From contig JAJEGS010000056.1 in NCBI GenBank assembly GCA_022819745.1, forward strand, positions 65,715 through 129,714: DNA of 64,000 nucleotides, in the 5' to 3' direction. Positions 24,266-32,961 of the stretch are shown piece after piece. Under the pieces are notes generated by a model, which was not told the origin of the DNA, made no database searches, and was given only the letters and a program-made list of their open reading frames with translations. The stretch is from Candidatus Latescibacterota bacterium. GTDB taxonomy: Bacteria; Latescibacterota; UBA2968; UBA8231. The position numbers and the translations under genes are program-made. Each line of letters starts with the position of its first letter. Position 1 is the stretch's first letter.

Positions 24266-26137
24266 CTACTGGAGATCGCCGCGGCCGTCTTCTTGGGCGA
24301 TGGAGTCCTCTTCTGGTGTGCCTATTTCCCCCTTGTCGAACCACATCTGGTACTCGCTCGGGTCGGCGATGATGCGGCGCGCTTCCAGTACTTGGGGATC
24401 CACGGTTACATTGTACGCTTCGGCCACTGGCTCCCCGAATGCTTTTTCGAGGATGGCGAAGGTGAGCCGCCAAGCGATGAGGTCTTCGTTCTCCTGCCAG
24501 TGTTGTTCCTCGATTTTTTCGATTTCGTCGGTCAGGTGGCTGAGCGGTTTGGCGAGCTGGTTGTACTCCTCGTCTTCGGCGACTTTGTCCAATTCCTCGA
24601 TTTGGGCTTCGAGGTCGCTGATGTAGTTGAACTCGCGATTTTCGGCAAAGGCGCGGAAGGCCGCTAGATCTTCTGGGCCGACGACGAAGTCTGGCGTCAG
24701 ATCGGGGTACTTGAGCCGGTGCTCGCGGGCGTAATAGAAGAATTGGTTGTTGAGGCTGTAGAAGCCGCTAAGCTGCGCGTCGAGGCGGCTACCACTGCGT
24801 CCAGGCACTTCGATGTCTGGGGTGATGCCGCCGCTGCCGCGGACGATGCGCTCGAGCCGGAGGGTCTTAAACTCCTTGTCGTACCCGCGGACGAGGGTAG
24901 AATCCTTGCGCATGCGCTTGTCGATGGAGCGACCCGAAGGCGTGTGCCAAGCGGCCATAGTCAGCTTGAGTTCGGCGCGGTCGTCGATGGGGACGATCTG
25001 CTGAACGGAGCCCTTGCCCACGGTCGTAGTTCCCAGCACCAGCCCACGGTCCCAGTCTTGGATGGAACCGGCGACGATCTCGGACGCCGAAGCGGACAGG
25101 TGGTTGACCAATACGATGAGGGGGGTATCGCGCAGCAGGGCGTCCTCGCGGGTTATGTACTCGGCAGTTTCGATGCGGCGGCCCTCGGTAAAGGCCACGA
25201 GGCAGTCGCGGGGCAGGAAGAGGTCGGCGGTTTGTACGGCTTCTTCGAGGTAGCCGCCGCCGTTGCGACGCAGGTCGAAGATCAGCCGCTGCATGCCTTG
25301 TTCCTCTAACTCGAGGATGGCGTTGAACACCTCCCGGCTCGACCCCTTTTGGAAGCTGTCGAGCTTGATGTAGCCGGTGTCGTCGGGGAAGAGGGTGGCG
25401 AGGGAGACGCTGTTCATCTGCACTTCTCGACGCTCGATCGTCAGGTCAAAGGGAGTGGGGCGGTCGGCGCGCTCTAAGGTCAGGGTTACGGAGGTGCCAG
25501 GCGTACCGCGCATGCTGTCGGCGGCCACGACGGCCGACATGCCCTTGGTGGAAGTGTTGTTGATCGCAGTGATGAGGTCGCCGGACTTGACGCCCGCTAG
25601 AGCGGCCGGCGTCTGGTCGTGTAGGAGGCTCCACACCGCAATCGCGCTGTCGGGATAGACGACTTGGATGCGGAAGCCCAGCCCCCCGTATTTGCCTTGG
25701 GTTTGGATGTTGAAATTGTCGAGATTGTGCTTTTCCAAAAACACCGAATAAGGGTCGAGAATTTCCATCATCCCGGCGATGCCAAAGCGGATTAGCGTGT
25801 CCGCGGCCACAGGATAAAAGGCATTCTCGTCGATGGCTTGGGCCATCTGCATGAGGGTGTAGAGATGGTGGTTTAGCTGCCTTTCCGCGTCTTCACTATC
25901 GAGCTGAGCACGAGTGTTGAACGTGTATTCCGAGGCTGGATCCAAGGAGTTGAATATCCCTCGCGCAGCCGCCTGCGCTAGAGAATCAGGATGTACTTCT
26001 TCAACATAGTACTGGTGAATGATTTTGGCAGTCTTCCACAGCAGGGCTTTGTATTCGTCTTCAACGGAGCGCTCAGCCCGCGAGTCAGAAGCGAATGCGA
26101 CGAGGGCGAGCAGCAGCGAAATGCGGAAAATGGACAA
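24266..26137 (-). CDS. S41 C-terminal processing peptidase with PDZ domain
   Basis: A 623-residue protein. The start is taken as TTG at 26135-26137: AAGGAG lies 7 bases upstream, a signal peptide (SIFRISLLLALVAFASDSRA) begins there, and a good promoter lies upstream of it. Residues about 140-230 are a PDZ domain (YGGLGFRIQ, SGDLITAIN). Residues 260-440 are the S41 protease: FDLRRNGGGYLEEAV, then Ser in HLSASASEI and Lys in TTVGKGSVQ, giving the Ser/Lys dyad, then TPSGRSIDKR. It would act in the periplasm on C-terminal tails of envelope proteins. The last 170 residues form an extra helical, acidic region. Confidence 0.9.
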   Translation of the reverse strand: MSIFRISLLLALVAFASDSRAERSVEDEYKALLWKTAKIIHQYYVEEVHPDSLAQAAARGIFNSLDPASEYTFNTRAQLDSEDAERQLNHHLYTLMQMAQAIDENAFYPVAADTLIRFGIAGMMEILDPYSVFLEKHNLDNFNIQTQGKYGGLGFRIQVVYPDSAIAVWSLLHDQTPAALAGVKSGDLITAINNTSTKGMSAVVAADSMRGTPGTSVTLTLERADRPTPFDLTIERREVQMNSVSLATLFPDDTGYIKLDSFQKGSSREVFNAILELEEQGMQRLIFDLRRNGGGYLEEAVQTADLFLPRDCLVAFTEGRRIETAEYITREDALLRDTPLIVLVNHLSASASEIVAGSIQDWDRGLVLGTTTVGKGSVQQIVPIDDRAELKLTMAAWHTPSGRSIDKRMRKDSTLVRGYDKEFKTLRLERIVRGSGGITPDIEVPGRSGSRLDAQLSGFYSLNNQFFYYAREHRLKYPDLTPDFVVGPEDLAAFRAFAENREFNYISDLEAQIEELDKVAEDEEYNQLAKPLSHLTDEIEKIEEQHWQENEDLIAWRLTFAILEKAFGEPVAEAYNVTVDPQVLEARRIIADPSEYQMWFDKGEIGTPEEDSIAQEDGRGDLQ

Positions 26138-26189
26138 GCGACACTCCTTGGTCAGTAGGGCGCGTTGAGATGCATAATAGAAGCATAAC

Positions 26190-26218
26190 ATAATATCAAC
26201 ACGCCTGTACCGCGTCAA
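26190..26218 (-). promoter_or_regulatory. Promoter for the S41 protease gene
   Basis: Minus-strand TTGACG (26213-26218), 17-base spacer, TATTAT (26190-26195). The predicted start near 26183 gives a leader of about 45 bases before TTG at 26137. The -35 overlaps the 3' end of coaX. Confidence 0.65.
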
Positions 26219-26964
26219 GCAGTGCGCCGCCGGTACGCGAGGGCTAAACCGCGCAGTACGAGGTCTGGATCGCACGTGTGGACCGCGGCGATATGAGGGC
26301 GGAGGAGGGGGCCGTCGCCGCCGGTGAGGAAGACTGCAACGGGGGTGTCTAAGGTCGCGGCCATGCGCGTGCAAAGACCCTCGACGAGCGCGGCCGACCC
26401 GTGCAGTGCCCCCGAGCGCAGGCCGTCCGCGGTGTTTTTGCCCAGCAAGGGCGTTGTGGCCGCTAGTTCGACTTGGGGTAGGAAGCTGGTGTTTGCGCTG
26501 AGGGCATTTAATCCGAGGCGCAGCCCTGGGACGATAACACCGCCGCGGAAGGTGCCCTCGGCGTCGATGGCATCGACCGTTAGCGCGGTGCCGGCATCGA
26601 CGACCACAACGGCTTGGCCAGCCGGGGCTGCGCGATAGGCGGCTGCGGCCGCTGCGAGGCGGTCAACGCCAATCCGAGCGGGATCGTCATAGTCAATTTT
26701 CAGGCCCCAATCCCACGTGCTGCCAGCTTGGAGGACGGGGCCGGAGGAGAAGTCGCGACAGGCTGCTGCGTACGCAGCCCCCAGTTCCGCGACGACCGAC
26801 CCGATGACTGCGCCAATCGGAGGTGTGGCAAGCGCTGCCAGCGGGCGTTGTAGGTCGGCATCGGCCGGGGGGGCCTTGGGGAATTTGTGGTGACAAACGG
26901 TTTCATCCCCGGCCAAAAGACCGATGTCGATACAGGTGTTGCCGATGTCGATGGCCAAGAGCAT
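26215..26964 (-). CDS. coaX: Type III pantothenate kinase
   Basis: A 249-residue protein of the ASKHA fold, the usual length for CoaX. The N-terminal phosphate loop is AIDIGNTCIDIGLL, followed by RIGVDRLAAA and VVVDAGTALTVDAI. These match the DxGNT, GxDR and DAGTA signatures of the type III enzyme, which phosphorylates pantothenate in the first step of coenzyme A synthesis. No birA is fused or adjacent. The stop codon sits within the promoter of the next gene. ATG at 26962-26964 directly precedes the DIGN motif, which fixes the start. Confidence 0.93.
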   Translation of the reverse strand: MLLAIDIGNTCIDIGLLAGDETVCHHKFPKAPPADADLQRPLAALATPPIGAVIGSVVAELGAAYAAACRDFSSGPVLQAGSTWDWGLKIDYDDPARIGVDRLAAAAAAYRAAPAGQAVVVVDAGTALTVDAIDAEGTFRGGVIVPGLRLGLNALSANTSFLPQVELAATTPLLGKNTADGLRSGALHGSAALVEGLCTRMAATLDTPVAVFLTGGDGPLLRPHIAAVHTCDPDLVLRGLALAYRRRTA

Positions 26965-27100
26965 GGGGGAATTTGGCGATTGACTTTCCGTCGTGGAATC
27001 TATAATTTAGCTAGGTTTAATTCAAAACAATATCCAATACATACAATCTAACGAATACCTCAAAATTTGCTATCAGTCTAGCAGACAGAGGAATATAATT

Positions 27101-28129
27101 ATGAAAATACTTGGTAAGAGTAGAACTTTTATCGTCATTTCCCCGCGCGACGGTCAGATCCACGAGTATAGTTTTTCGCCTCGCGCCTTAGGGCTGATTC
27201 TGCTGGGCGTGTTGGGTTTTGTGGTTGGTGGTGGTTATTACGCCTACACCGAGGGCTTTCATCAATCGAGCGATCAGAAAGTCCTGCTGGCCTTGCAGGA
27301 AGAAAACAAAAACCTCTTGTACAGCTTAGAGCAGACCCGCGAGGAAGTGCAGCAGCTCGGGGAGGCCATGGATCAGCTCAAGGCCACGGAAGATAGATTG
27401 CGCGCCCACCACGAGATGGAGCCGCTGGAGATAGAGCCACTCGCTGCGGATGGGGAGTTGGGCGGCGTCGGCGGCGTGGAAGATTTGTCCGAGGAGATCG
27501 CGTCCTTGCCGCCGCAAAAGCACTTGATGATGCGCGAGATGAGCGTGCGCATCGACCACCTGAAGCGGATGGTCAACCTACAGGCCGAGAGCTTTGAGGA
27601 AATCGAGCGCAAATTCGAAGAAACAAACGTCCAATACTTGCCCACGATTTTACCCGTCCCCGAGCAGCAGACGTGGCGGTCGTCGCCCTTTGGCTGGCGC
27701 ATTGATCCCTTTACCGGGCGTCGGGCCTTCCACCGGGGCGTGGATTTCGCTGGCCGCAAAGGGACGCCCATCTACGCGACGGCGGATGGTTTTGTAAGCT
27801 ACGCCGGGAAGGATAAGTACCTCGGCAATACGATTATTGTTGCCCATCGAAAAAAGGAGCGCGACGAGCAGGGCCAGCCCTATGCGCGCCAGGGCGGCTA
27901 CCAGACCGAATACGGCCACTTGGATAGAATTATGGTCGTGCAAGGTCAACAGATAAAGCGCGGGGAGCAGATCGGGACGATGGGTAATTCGGGCCGCTCG
28001 ACCGGCCCGCACCTCCACTACGCGGTGCGCTTGCGGGATCAGCAGTTGAGCAAACACCGAGGATACCAGAACCCAGAAGATTTTATCTTCGACAACAGCG
28101 GGGACTATATGTGGGCCGCAAGCGAGTGA
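27101..28129 (+). CDS. Membrane-anchored M23 (LytM-type) peptidase with coiled coil
   Basis: A 342-residue protein. One membrane segment at about 30-50 (LGLILLGVLGFVVGGGYYAY) is followed by a coiled coil at 60-105 (LLALQEENKNLLYSLEQTRE) and the peptidase at 200-310. The Zn ligands are visible as HRGVDFAGRKGTPIYA (HxxxD) and HLHYAVRL. Relatives cleave peptidoglycan cross-bridges or regulate amidases during division. AGAGGA precedes the ATG by about 9 bases. A hairpin terminator follows 25 bases after the stop. Confidence 0.88.
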   Translation: MKILGKSRTFIVISPRDGQIHEYSFSPRALGLILLGVLGFVVGGGYYAYTEGFHQSSDQKVLLALQEENKNLLYSLEQTREEVQQLGEAMDQLKATEDRLRAHHEMEPLEIEPLAADGELGGVGGVEDLSEEIASLPPQKHLMMREMSVRIDHLKRMVNLQAESFEEIERKFEETNVQYLPTILPVPEQQTWRSSPFGWRIDPFTGRRAFHRGVDFAGRKGTPIYATADGFVSYAGKDKYLGNTIIVAHRKKERDEQGQPYARQGGYQTEYGHLDRIMVVQGQQIKRGEQIGTMGNSGRSTGPHLHYAVRLRDQQLSKHRGYQNPEDFIFDNSGDYMWAASE

Positions 28130-28153
28130 TTCGAACCTCTACCAAGTACCTAG

Positions 28154-28188
28154 AGACCGGTCCAGCAAACGCGGGCCGGTCTTTTTTT
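28154..28188 (+). terminator. Rho-independent terminator after the M23 peptidase gene
   Basis: Stem AGACCGG (28154-28160) pairs with CCGGTCT (28176-28182) across a 15-base loop, followed by TTTTTT. Confidence 0.8.
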
Positions 28189-28202
28189 CGGAGTACAGCC
28201 GT

Positions 28203-28784
28203 ATGAGCACGCCTATTGAGGGCAAAGTAGCCGCCATTATCGACGACACAACGCTGGTACTCAACGTCGGTAGCGAACAGGGCGTCCAAGAAGGCATGGC
28301 CTTTGCGATTTTCGCCTTGCACGGGGAGATCGCAGACCCAGACAGCGGGCAGTCGCTGGGCCGCTGGGAAGCGGTCAAGGCACGGGTGGTCGCCACCCAC
28401 GTGCAGGAACGCCTGTGTACCGTGCGCGCACCGGTGGTTGGCGAGGCACCGGTGGTTGGCGATACCCGGCCTTTGAGCGCGATGATGGTCGAGCACTCAG
28501 TGGCTCGCGCCCCGGGCCAAGAGCAGTGGCAGCGGCTGGAGGTGCGGGGGGGCGATGTCCGAGGACGGCCTCAGAGTCAGCCCATCGCCGTGGGCGACGG
28601 AGCGCGGTCGCTAATGGCGACTGAGGATCCGAGCGAGGAAGTGGTCGAGGACGATGCGATTAAGTCCACCACTGAGGGCGATGCGAGCAAGCCGACGGTC
28701 GAGGACGATGCAGATAAGCCAGCGGCTGAGGATGATGCGAGTAAGCCTGCAACCGAGGACGATGCGAGTAAGTCCGCCGATTAG
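28203..28784 (+). CDS. Beta-barrel-type small domain protein with acidic nine-residue repeat tail
   Basis: A 193-residue protein. Residues 5-75 (IEGKVAAIIDDTTLVLNVGS, then EQGVQEGMAFAIF) resemble the FlgT-C/OB-like domain of proteins that begin with a GKV...NVG...GV..GM pattern. The end of the protein at 54420-54684 has a similar segment. Residues 149-193 are five copies of a nine-residue acidic unit (EDDASKPAT type) with predicted disorder. No signal peptide, so probably cytosolic. Its last 23 bases overlap the start of lptE. Function unknown. Confidence 0.62.
   Translation: MSTPIEGKVAAIIDDTTLVLNVGSEQGVQEGMAFAIFALHGEIADPDSGQSLGRWEAVKARVVATHVQERLCTVRAPVVGEAPVVGDTRPLSAMMVEHSVARAPGQEQWQRLEVRGGDVRGRPQSQPIAVGDGARSLMATEDPSEEVVEDDAIKSTTEGDASKPTVEDDADKPAAEDDASKPATEDDASKSAD
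28647..28781 (+). repeat. Five tandem 27-base repeats overlapping the lptE start
   Basis: Five diverged 27-base units encode EDDAIKSTT, EGDASKPTV, EDDADKPAA, EDDASKPAT and EDDASKSAD. In the +1-shifted frame most units contain GATGCGAGTAAG-like sequence with an ATG; the one in the last unit is the proposed lptE initiator. Confidence 0.85.
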
Positions 28785-29262
28785 AGCCGCACTGACCGCG
28801 CTCTGCATCGGCGGATGTGCTTACTACTCGACCTCCGGTGGCCTGTTGGGCGGCATCCGTAGCATTGGCATCCCCGTGGCTGACAACCAGACCTCGGAGT
28901 TTGCCGTAGCCGAGCGTCTAACTGAACTCGCCGATTCTCTCTACACTGAAGACGGCCAGTTGCGGGTAGTTGATGAAGAGAGCGCCGATGCCCTCTTGCA
29001 ACTGAACGTGATCTCGATTGAAGACCGCCCCCATACTTATACGACAGCCGAGCAGACCGAGCAGTACCGGTTTGCGGTCTTGGTGGCGGCCGAGCTGGTG
29101 AGGGTGGAGGATGGAGAGGTGTTGTTGACCTTGTCCGAGCTAGAGGGATGGGCAACCTATGACGCCGCGCTGGTCGAGGAAGAGGGGCGGGATCCAGCGA
29201 TGGAGCGGGCGCTGGACATGGTGCTAGAGGAATTGGTGGACCGGACGACGGCGGGTTGGTAG
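28762..29262 (+). CDS. lptE: LptE-like LPS assembly lipoprotein
   Basis: A 166-residue protein from ATG at 28762. The leader RAALTALCIGGC gives lipidation at Cys18. The mature part follows the LptE pattern: a YYSTSGG start, then IRSIGIPVADNQTSEFAVAE, RLTELADSLYTEDGQLRVVD, and an antiparallel strand set. LptE plugs LptD in the outer membrane during lipopolysaccharide delivery, so its presence supports an LPS-bearing cell. GAGG sits only 3 bases before the ATG; in-frame ATGs further upstream lie in the repeat and would give an arginine-rich extension ahead of the lipobox, which is unlikely. Confidence 0.75.
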   Translation: MRVSPPIRAALTALCIGGCAYYSTSGGLLGGIRSIGIPVADNQTSEFAVAERLTELADSLYTEDGQLRVVDEESADALLQLNVISIEDRPHTYTTAEQTEQYRFAVLVAAELVRVEDGEVLLTLSELEGWATYDAALVEEEGRDPAMERALDMVLEELVDRTTAGW

Positions 29263-29277
29263 TTAGTCCACGGCAAA

Positions 29278-30972
29278 TCAATCGGCGTCCGTTTTTTTTC
29301 CTACTACAAAGATCGCTGCAACAATCAGGCATAGTCCCACGACCAAGCCAGTGGTCGGAGTCCAGAGCAGGGTGCTGCCCAAGTAGCCGCACAACCCGGC
29401 GACCGTCATAGTCGTCAGAGCGTAGGGTATCTGGGTGCGAACGTGGGCTAAGTGGTCGCAGGCCGCGGCAATGCTGGAGAGGACGGTGGTGTCGCTGATG
29501 GGGGAGCAATGGTCGCCGAAGATCGCGCCGTCCAATACCGCGGCGGCGACGAGGACCGTCAGCGCTAGTCCGCCCAAGTCGTAGGCTACTGGGATCATGG
29601 TCGGCAAGAGGACGGCCATGGTCGTCCACGAGGTGCCGATGGAGAAGGCTACCACTGCGGCGAGGAGGAAGACGAGGAGGGGAAGGAAGTGCGGGTCGAG
29701 GAAGCCGGAGAGCGCACCGACGATATAGGCCGAAGTCTCGACGGCCTCGCAGGTTTCCTTAATCGCCCAAGCCAAGATCAAAATCACCAGCGCATAGGAA
29801 AAGCCCGTAATGCCGCTCGCCCAAGTCTTGCCGACTTCCACTAGGCCGAGCGGGCGTCTGGGACTTGCTTCCTCGCGGCGGGTCAGGGCCAAGATCGCTG
29901 CCAGTACCGAGCCAGCTAAGGCGGAGAGGAACATCACTTTAGGCCCGTCGGCATGGGAAAAAACTTGGATCCAGTAGAGCCGGGCGAAAAAGCCGTGTTC
30001 GGCGCGAGCGGTCACCACTGCCGGTGCTTGGCTGGCGTCTAGGTGCATCCCGCCGAGCACGCCAGCGACGACGAGGAGGACGGGGCCTGCGGCCACGGCC
30101 CAATGGGCGCGGAGGCCGGGGTGCTCGGGAAGTTGGGAGGCGTCGCCGGTCATCGGGCGATCTCCCGGCGCGAGGACTTGGCCCGTTCGCCGGGCGCGCT
30201 GTTCGGCTTTGAGCATGGGGCCAAAATCGCGGCCGGCGACAGTGGAGCACAGCACGAAGGCGAGAGTTAGCAGGCAGTAGAAGCGGGCTGGCAGGGCGCG
30301 GAAGAACAACTCGTAGCCGGAAACCCCCGCACCGACTTGCTTCATCGCGCTGTCGAACAGCCCCACCTCAAAGCCGATCCAAGTGCTGACGACAGCGATG
30401 CCGGCCACGGGGGCGGCGGTGGAATCGACGAGAAAGGCCAGTTTTTCGCGCGAGATGCGGAAGCGGTCGGCGATGGGGCGCATGGTGGTGCCGACGACGA
30501 GTGTGTTGGCGTAATCGTCGAAGAAGACCGCCAGCCCCAACAGCGCGGTGGCCAGCCGAGCCGAGCGCACACCAGCGGCTCGGGCGACTAACAGGTCGGC
30601 GATGCCTCGGGTGCCTCCGGCTAGTGAGATGACGCGCACCATGCCGATGAGCGAGGCGGTGAAGCCGAGGATGAAGAGTTGGAAGGAGTCGCGCAGCGGG
30701 GTCCAGACAAAGTCTATGAGGGCACGTTCTAAGCCGCGGAATGGGATCGCGTAGAGTGGGACGTCTGTCGGCAGGGAGATGAATGCACCGCCGACGATTG
30801 CCAACCCTAGTCCCAAGATCAGGCGGCCGGTGGCGACGGCGATGAGGATGGCTGCGGCGGGCGGAAAAAGGCTCAGTCCGCTCGTTGCGCCTTGATCGGG
30901 CAGGAGCAGCGCGCCGAGCAGGGCCGCGCCGAGCGCTAGCACTAGGCGGAGAAAGGGAAAGGTGGAGCGCAT
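29278..30972 (-). CDS. NhaC-family Na+/H+ antiporter
   Basis: A 564-residue protein from ATG at 30970-30972 with 11-12 hydrophobic segments. The motifs FFDDYANTLVVGTTMRPIAD and AFLVDSTAAPVAGIAVVSTW are characteristic of NhaC transporters, where the acidic pair in the membrane carries ions. GDHCSPISDTTVLSS near residue 480 is also typical. It would exchange cytoplasmic Na+ (or an organic ion, as in malate/lactate relatives) for protons. A TTG at 31008 would add 12 polar residues; neither start has a strong ribosome site. The sodium symporter gene lies upstream on the same strand. Confidence 0.88.
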   Translation of the reverse strand: MRSTFPFLRLVLALGAALLGALLLPDQGATSGLSLFPPAAAILIAVATGRLILGLGLAIVGGAFISLPTDVPLYAIPFRGLERALIDFVWTPLRDSFQLFILGFTASLIGMVRVISLAGGTRGIADLLVARAAGVRSARLATALLGLAVFFDDYANTLVVGTTMRPIADRFRISREKLAFLVDSTAAPVAGIAVVSTWIGFEVGLFDSAMKQVGAGVSGYELFFRALPARFYCLLTLAFVLCSTVAGRDFGPMLKAEQRARRTGQVLAPGDRPMTGDASQLPEHPGLRAHWAVAAGPVLLVVAGVLGGMHLDASQAPAVVTARAEHGFFARLYWIQVFSHADGPKVMFLSALAGSVLAAILALTRREEASPRRPLGLVEVGKTWASGITGFSYALVILILAWAIKETCEAVETSAYIVGALSGFLDPHFLPLLVFLLAAVVAFSIGTSWTTMAVLLPTMIPVAYDLGGLALTVLVAAAVLDGAIFGDHCSPISDTTVLSSIAAACDHLAHVRTQIPYALTTMTVAGLCGYLGSTLLWTPTTGLVVGLCLIVAAIFVVGKKTDAD

Positions 30973-31021
30973 CTTATAAGTCGTCCGAAAATTCCGAGTA
31001 CGCTCCAAGCAACGTCATCCA

Positions 31022-31055
31022 GCATCTGTGCTCATCTGCGTTCATCTGCGGATAC
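31022..31055 (-). repeat. Dispersed intergenic repeat with 10-base CAGATG period, copy 1
   Basis: Read on the minus strand it begins GTATCCGCAGATGAACGC and continues with further CAGATG units spaced 10 bases apart. It matches the copy at 37499-37539 on the opposite strand. Confidence 0.6.
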
Positions 31056-31083
31056 CTTGCTACCGGAGTTTTCAGCCAGCTTC

Positions 31084-32958
31084 TTAGTCGTCTTGCGGCG
31101 CAGCTTCGACCTCGCTGGTGGGGACGGTGGACATTTCCAGCTTAAAGGCCAGCAAATACATCATAAAACAGCCGATGATCCACCAGGCGATCTGCCATAT
31201 CCACAGCGAGGGAATCCCCAAGGGCCAATGGGCGGGGTCGGTCTGATTGCCGAGGACGGCAAAGGGGCCGATGGCACAGAGGAACCAGACGATCGTCAAA
31301 ATCCAGACCGGCGTTTTCCACTTCCTTTTGGCCGCAGGCAGGGCCGTGTGTTCTTTGAGGAAGTGGTGGTAGCGATCGCGGTGGGCCAGGTGGTTGGCTT
31401 CCTTGGGCTGGGTGAACAAACTGACGATGACGACCATGCCCATATTAAAGAGGATACCCCAACCGGCGCTGTGGAGTGTGAGCGGATAGCGGCCAATGCC
31501 GATGAGGCCGCCTAACTCGGTTATATAGGTGAAGGTAACGGCGATGAGTCCAGCGATGAGTCCGGCGACGATGGCCTTGGGGGTGAAGAAGCGGATGTAG
31601 CAGATGCCTAAAAGCGCCGGCCACATCTGGAATCCATAGGAAACAGCCAGTCCCCCGAGCAGGACGAGCAGGTCGCCGGAAGCTAGTCCGACTAGCAGGG
31701 CTAGGCTGACGACGACCGCCACAGTCAAGCGACCGACAAAGACTTGGGCCGAATGCGATGCTTCTTTATTGAAGAAATGGCGGTAGAGGTCGCGGGTGAT
31801 AATGCCACTGGCCGTGGACATATAGGCGGCCCCGGTCGATTGCATCGCGGCTAGTGCGCAAACGGCCAAAAGCCCCAAGAGAAAGGGAAAGCTGCCGGCT
31901 AAGGTGTCGATTAGGTAGGGAACCAAGTGGTCGGATGCGGGCAGGCCGAGGGGTTTAGTCCCTGGGATCAGTTCCATATCGAGCAGCCGGACGCCCAGCC
32001 CTTGGAAGGCGGTGAAAAAGAACAAGATGCCGCCGATGACCAGCGAAGAGGCGAAAACCTGTTGCCAGGGAAAAGGCCGAGGGTCGCGGTTGGCAAAAGC
32101 CCACATCGAAAAGGCCGGAGCCGACTGGATGCCCATCAAGGCGAACATATAGGTCAGGATCATCAAGCCGGTCCAAGGCCCGCCTTGGGCGTCGAAAAAC
32201 AGGGTGCCGACTCGTTCGAAAAAGGAGTCTGACTCCGGCCGGGTCGGAATGGCGACCATATCGGGTTTTTGCTGGGCGAGGCCGACCAGCCCCCCCTTGA
32301 AAGCCGTCCAGCCGCCGACCAAGTCGAGGGCAATAAAGCCGAGGACGACGATGCCAAACGCCAAGAGGATGCACTGGGCGCAGTCCACGTAGGCGACCGA
32401 GCGCAACCCGCCGGATGCTACGTAGATAAAGACGATGACCGAAAGCACAATCGCCCCACCTTCGACCGAGTGGATGAAGGTGCCCTCCAGCGGCGTGCCA
32501 GTCGTCAGACGATTGAAAAGCAGTCCCGATGCCTTGAGCTGGATGCCGAGATAGGGTACGCTGAAGACGAGCGCGACGATGACGGTGAGGAAACGCATCG
32601 CATCCGTGCGATAGTAGTCGCTGAACATCTCGCCCGGCGTGATATAGCCAAAACGCTGGCCCAAAAGCCACTGGCGCTTGAGGAACAACACCCCGGTGAA
32701 GGGGATGGTGATGGCGTAGAAGGAGGCAAAGGCGTAGGGCAGGCCGACGTTGTAGATGGTGCCGGGGTGGCCGACAAAGGTCCAGCCGCTAAAGGAGGTG
32801 GCGGTGGCGGCCAGCACGAAGACCCACAGGCCGATACCGCGGCCGGCGATAAAGTAATCCGAGGCCGTCTTAGCCCGACGGGCACCTTTGACGCCCCAGA
32901 AGATGCAGTACGACCAGTAGCCGACGGTAAAGAGCAGTAGCCAGACCAGCTTTTCCAT
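31084..32958 (-). CDS. Sodium:solute symporter (SSS family)
   Basis: A 624-residue protein with about 13 transmembrane segments in the LeuT-like SSS order. Segment 1 ends in KTASDYFIAGRGIGLW, as in family members (the DYF-AGR signature), followed by ATATSFSGWTFVGHPG and later AAMQSTGAAYMSTASGIITR, the region lining the Na2 site. It imports a small solute with Na+; the substrate is undetermined. The C terminus is extended by about 60 residues with two more membrane segments. The gene starts 3 bases after the stop of the NTF2-like gene in the same run. Confidence 0.9.
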   Translation of the reverse strand: MEKLVWLLLFTVGYWSYCIFWGVKGARRAKTASDYFIAGRGIGLWVFVLAATATSFSGWTFVGHPGTIYNVGLPYAFASFYAITIPFTGVLFLKRQWLLGQRFGYITPGEMFSDYYRTDAMRFLTVIVALVFSVPYLGIQLKASGLLFNRLTTGTPLEGTFIHSVEGGAIVLSVIVFIYVASGGLRSVAYVDCAQCILLAFGIVVLGFIALDLVGGWTAFKGGLVGLAQQKPDMVAIPTRPESDSFFERVGTLFFDAQGGPWTGLMILTYMFALMGIQSAPAFSMWAFANRDPRPFPWQQVFASSLVIGGILFFFTAFQGLGVRLLDMELIPGTKPLGLPASDHLVPYLIDTLAGSFPFLLGLLAVCALAAMQSTGAAYMSTASGIITRDLYRHFFNKEASHSAQVFVGRLTVAVVVSLALLVGLASGDLLVLLGGLAVSYGFQMWPALLGICYIRFFTPKAIVAGLIAGLIAVTFTYITELGGLIGIGRYPLTLHSAGWGILFNMGMVVIVSLFTQPKEANHLAHRDRYHHFLKEHTALPAAKRKWKTPVWILTIVWFLCAIGPFAVLGNQTDPAHWPLGIPSLWIWQIAWWIIGCFMMYLLAFKLEMSTVPTSEVEAAPQDD

Positions 32959-32961
32959 GAG

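Noticed and set aside
24719..25309. A 196-codon plus-strand frame inside the S41 protease gene
   Set aside because: Opposite a gene with clear catalytic motifs; composition typical of an antisense shadow.
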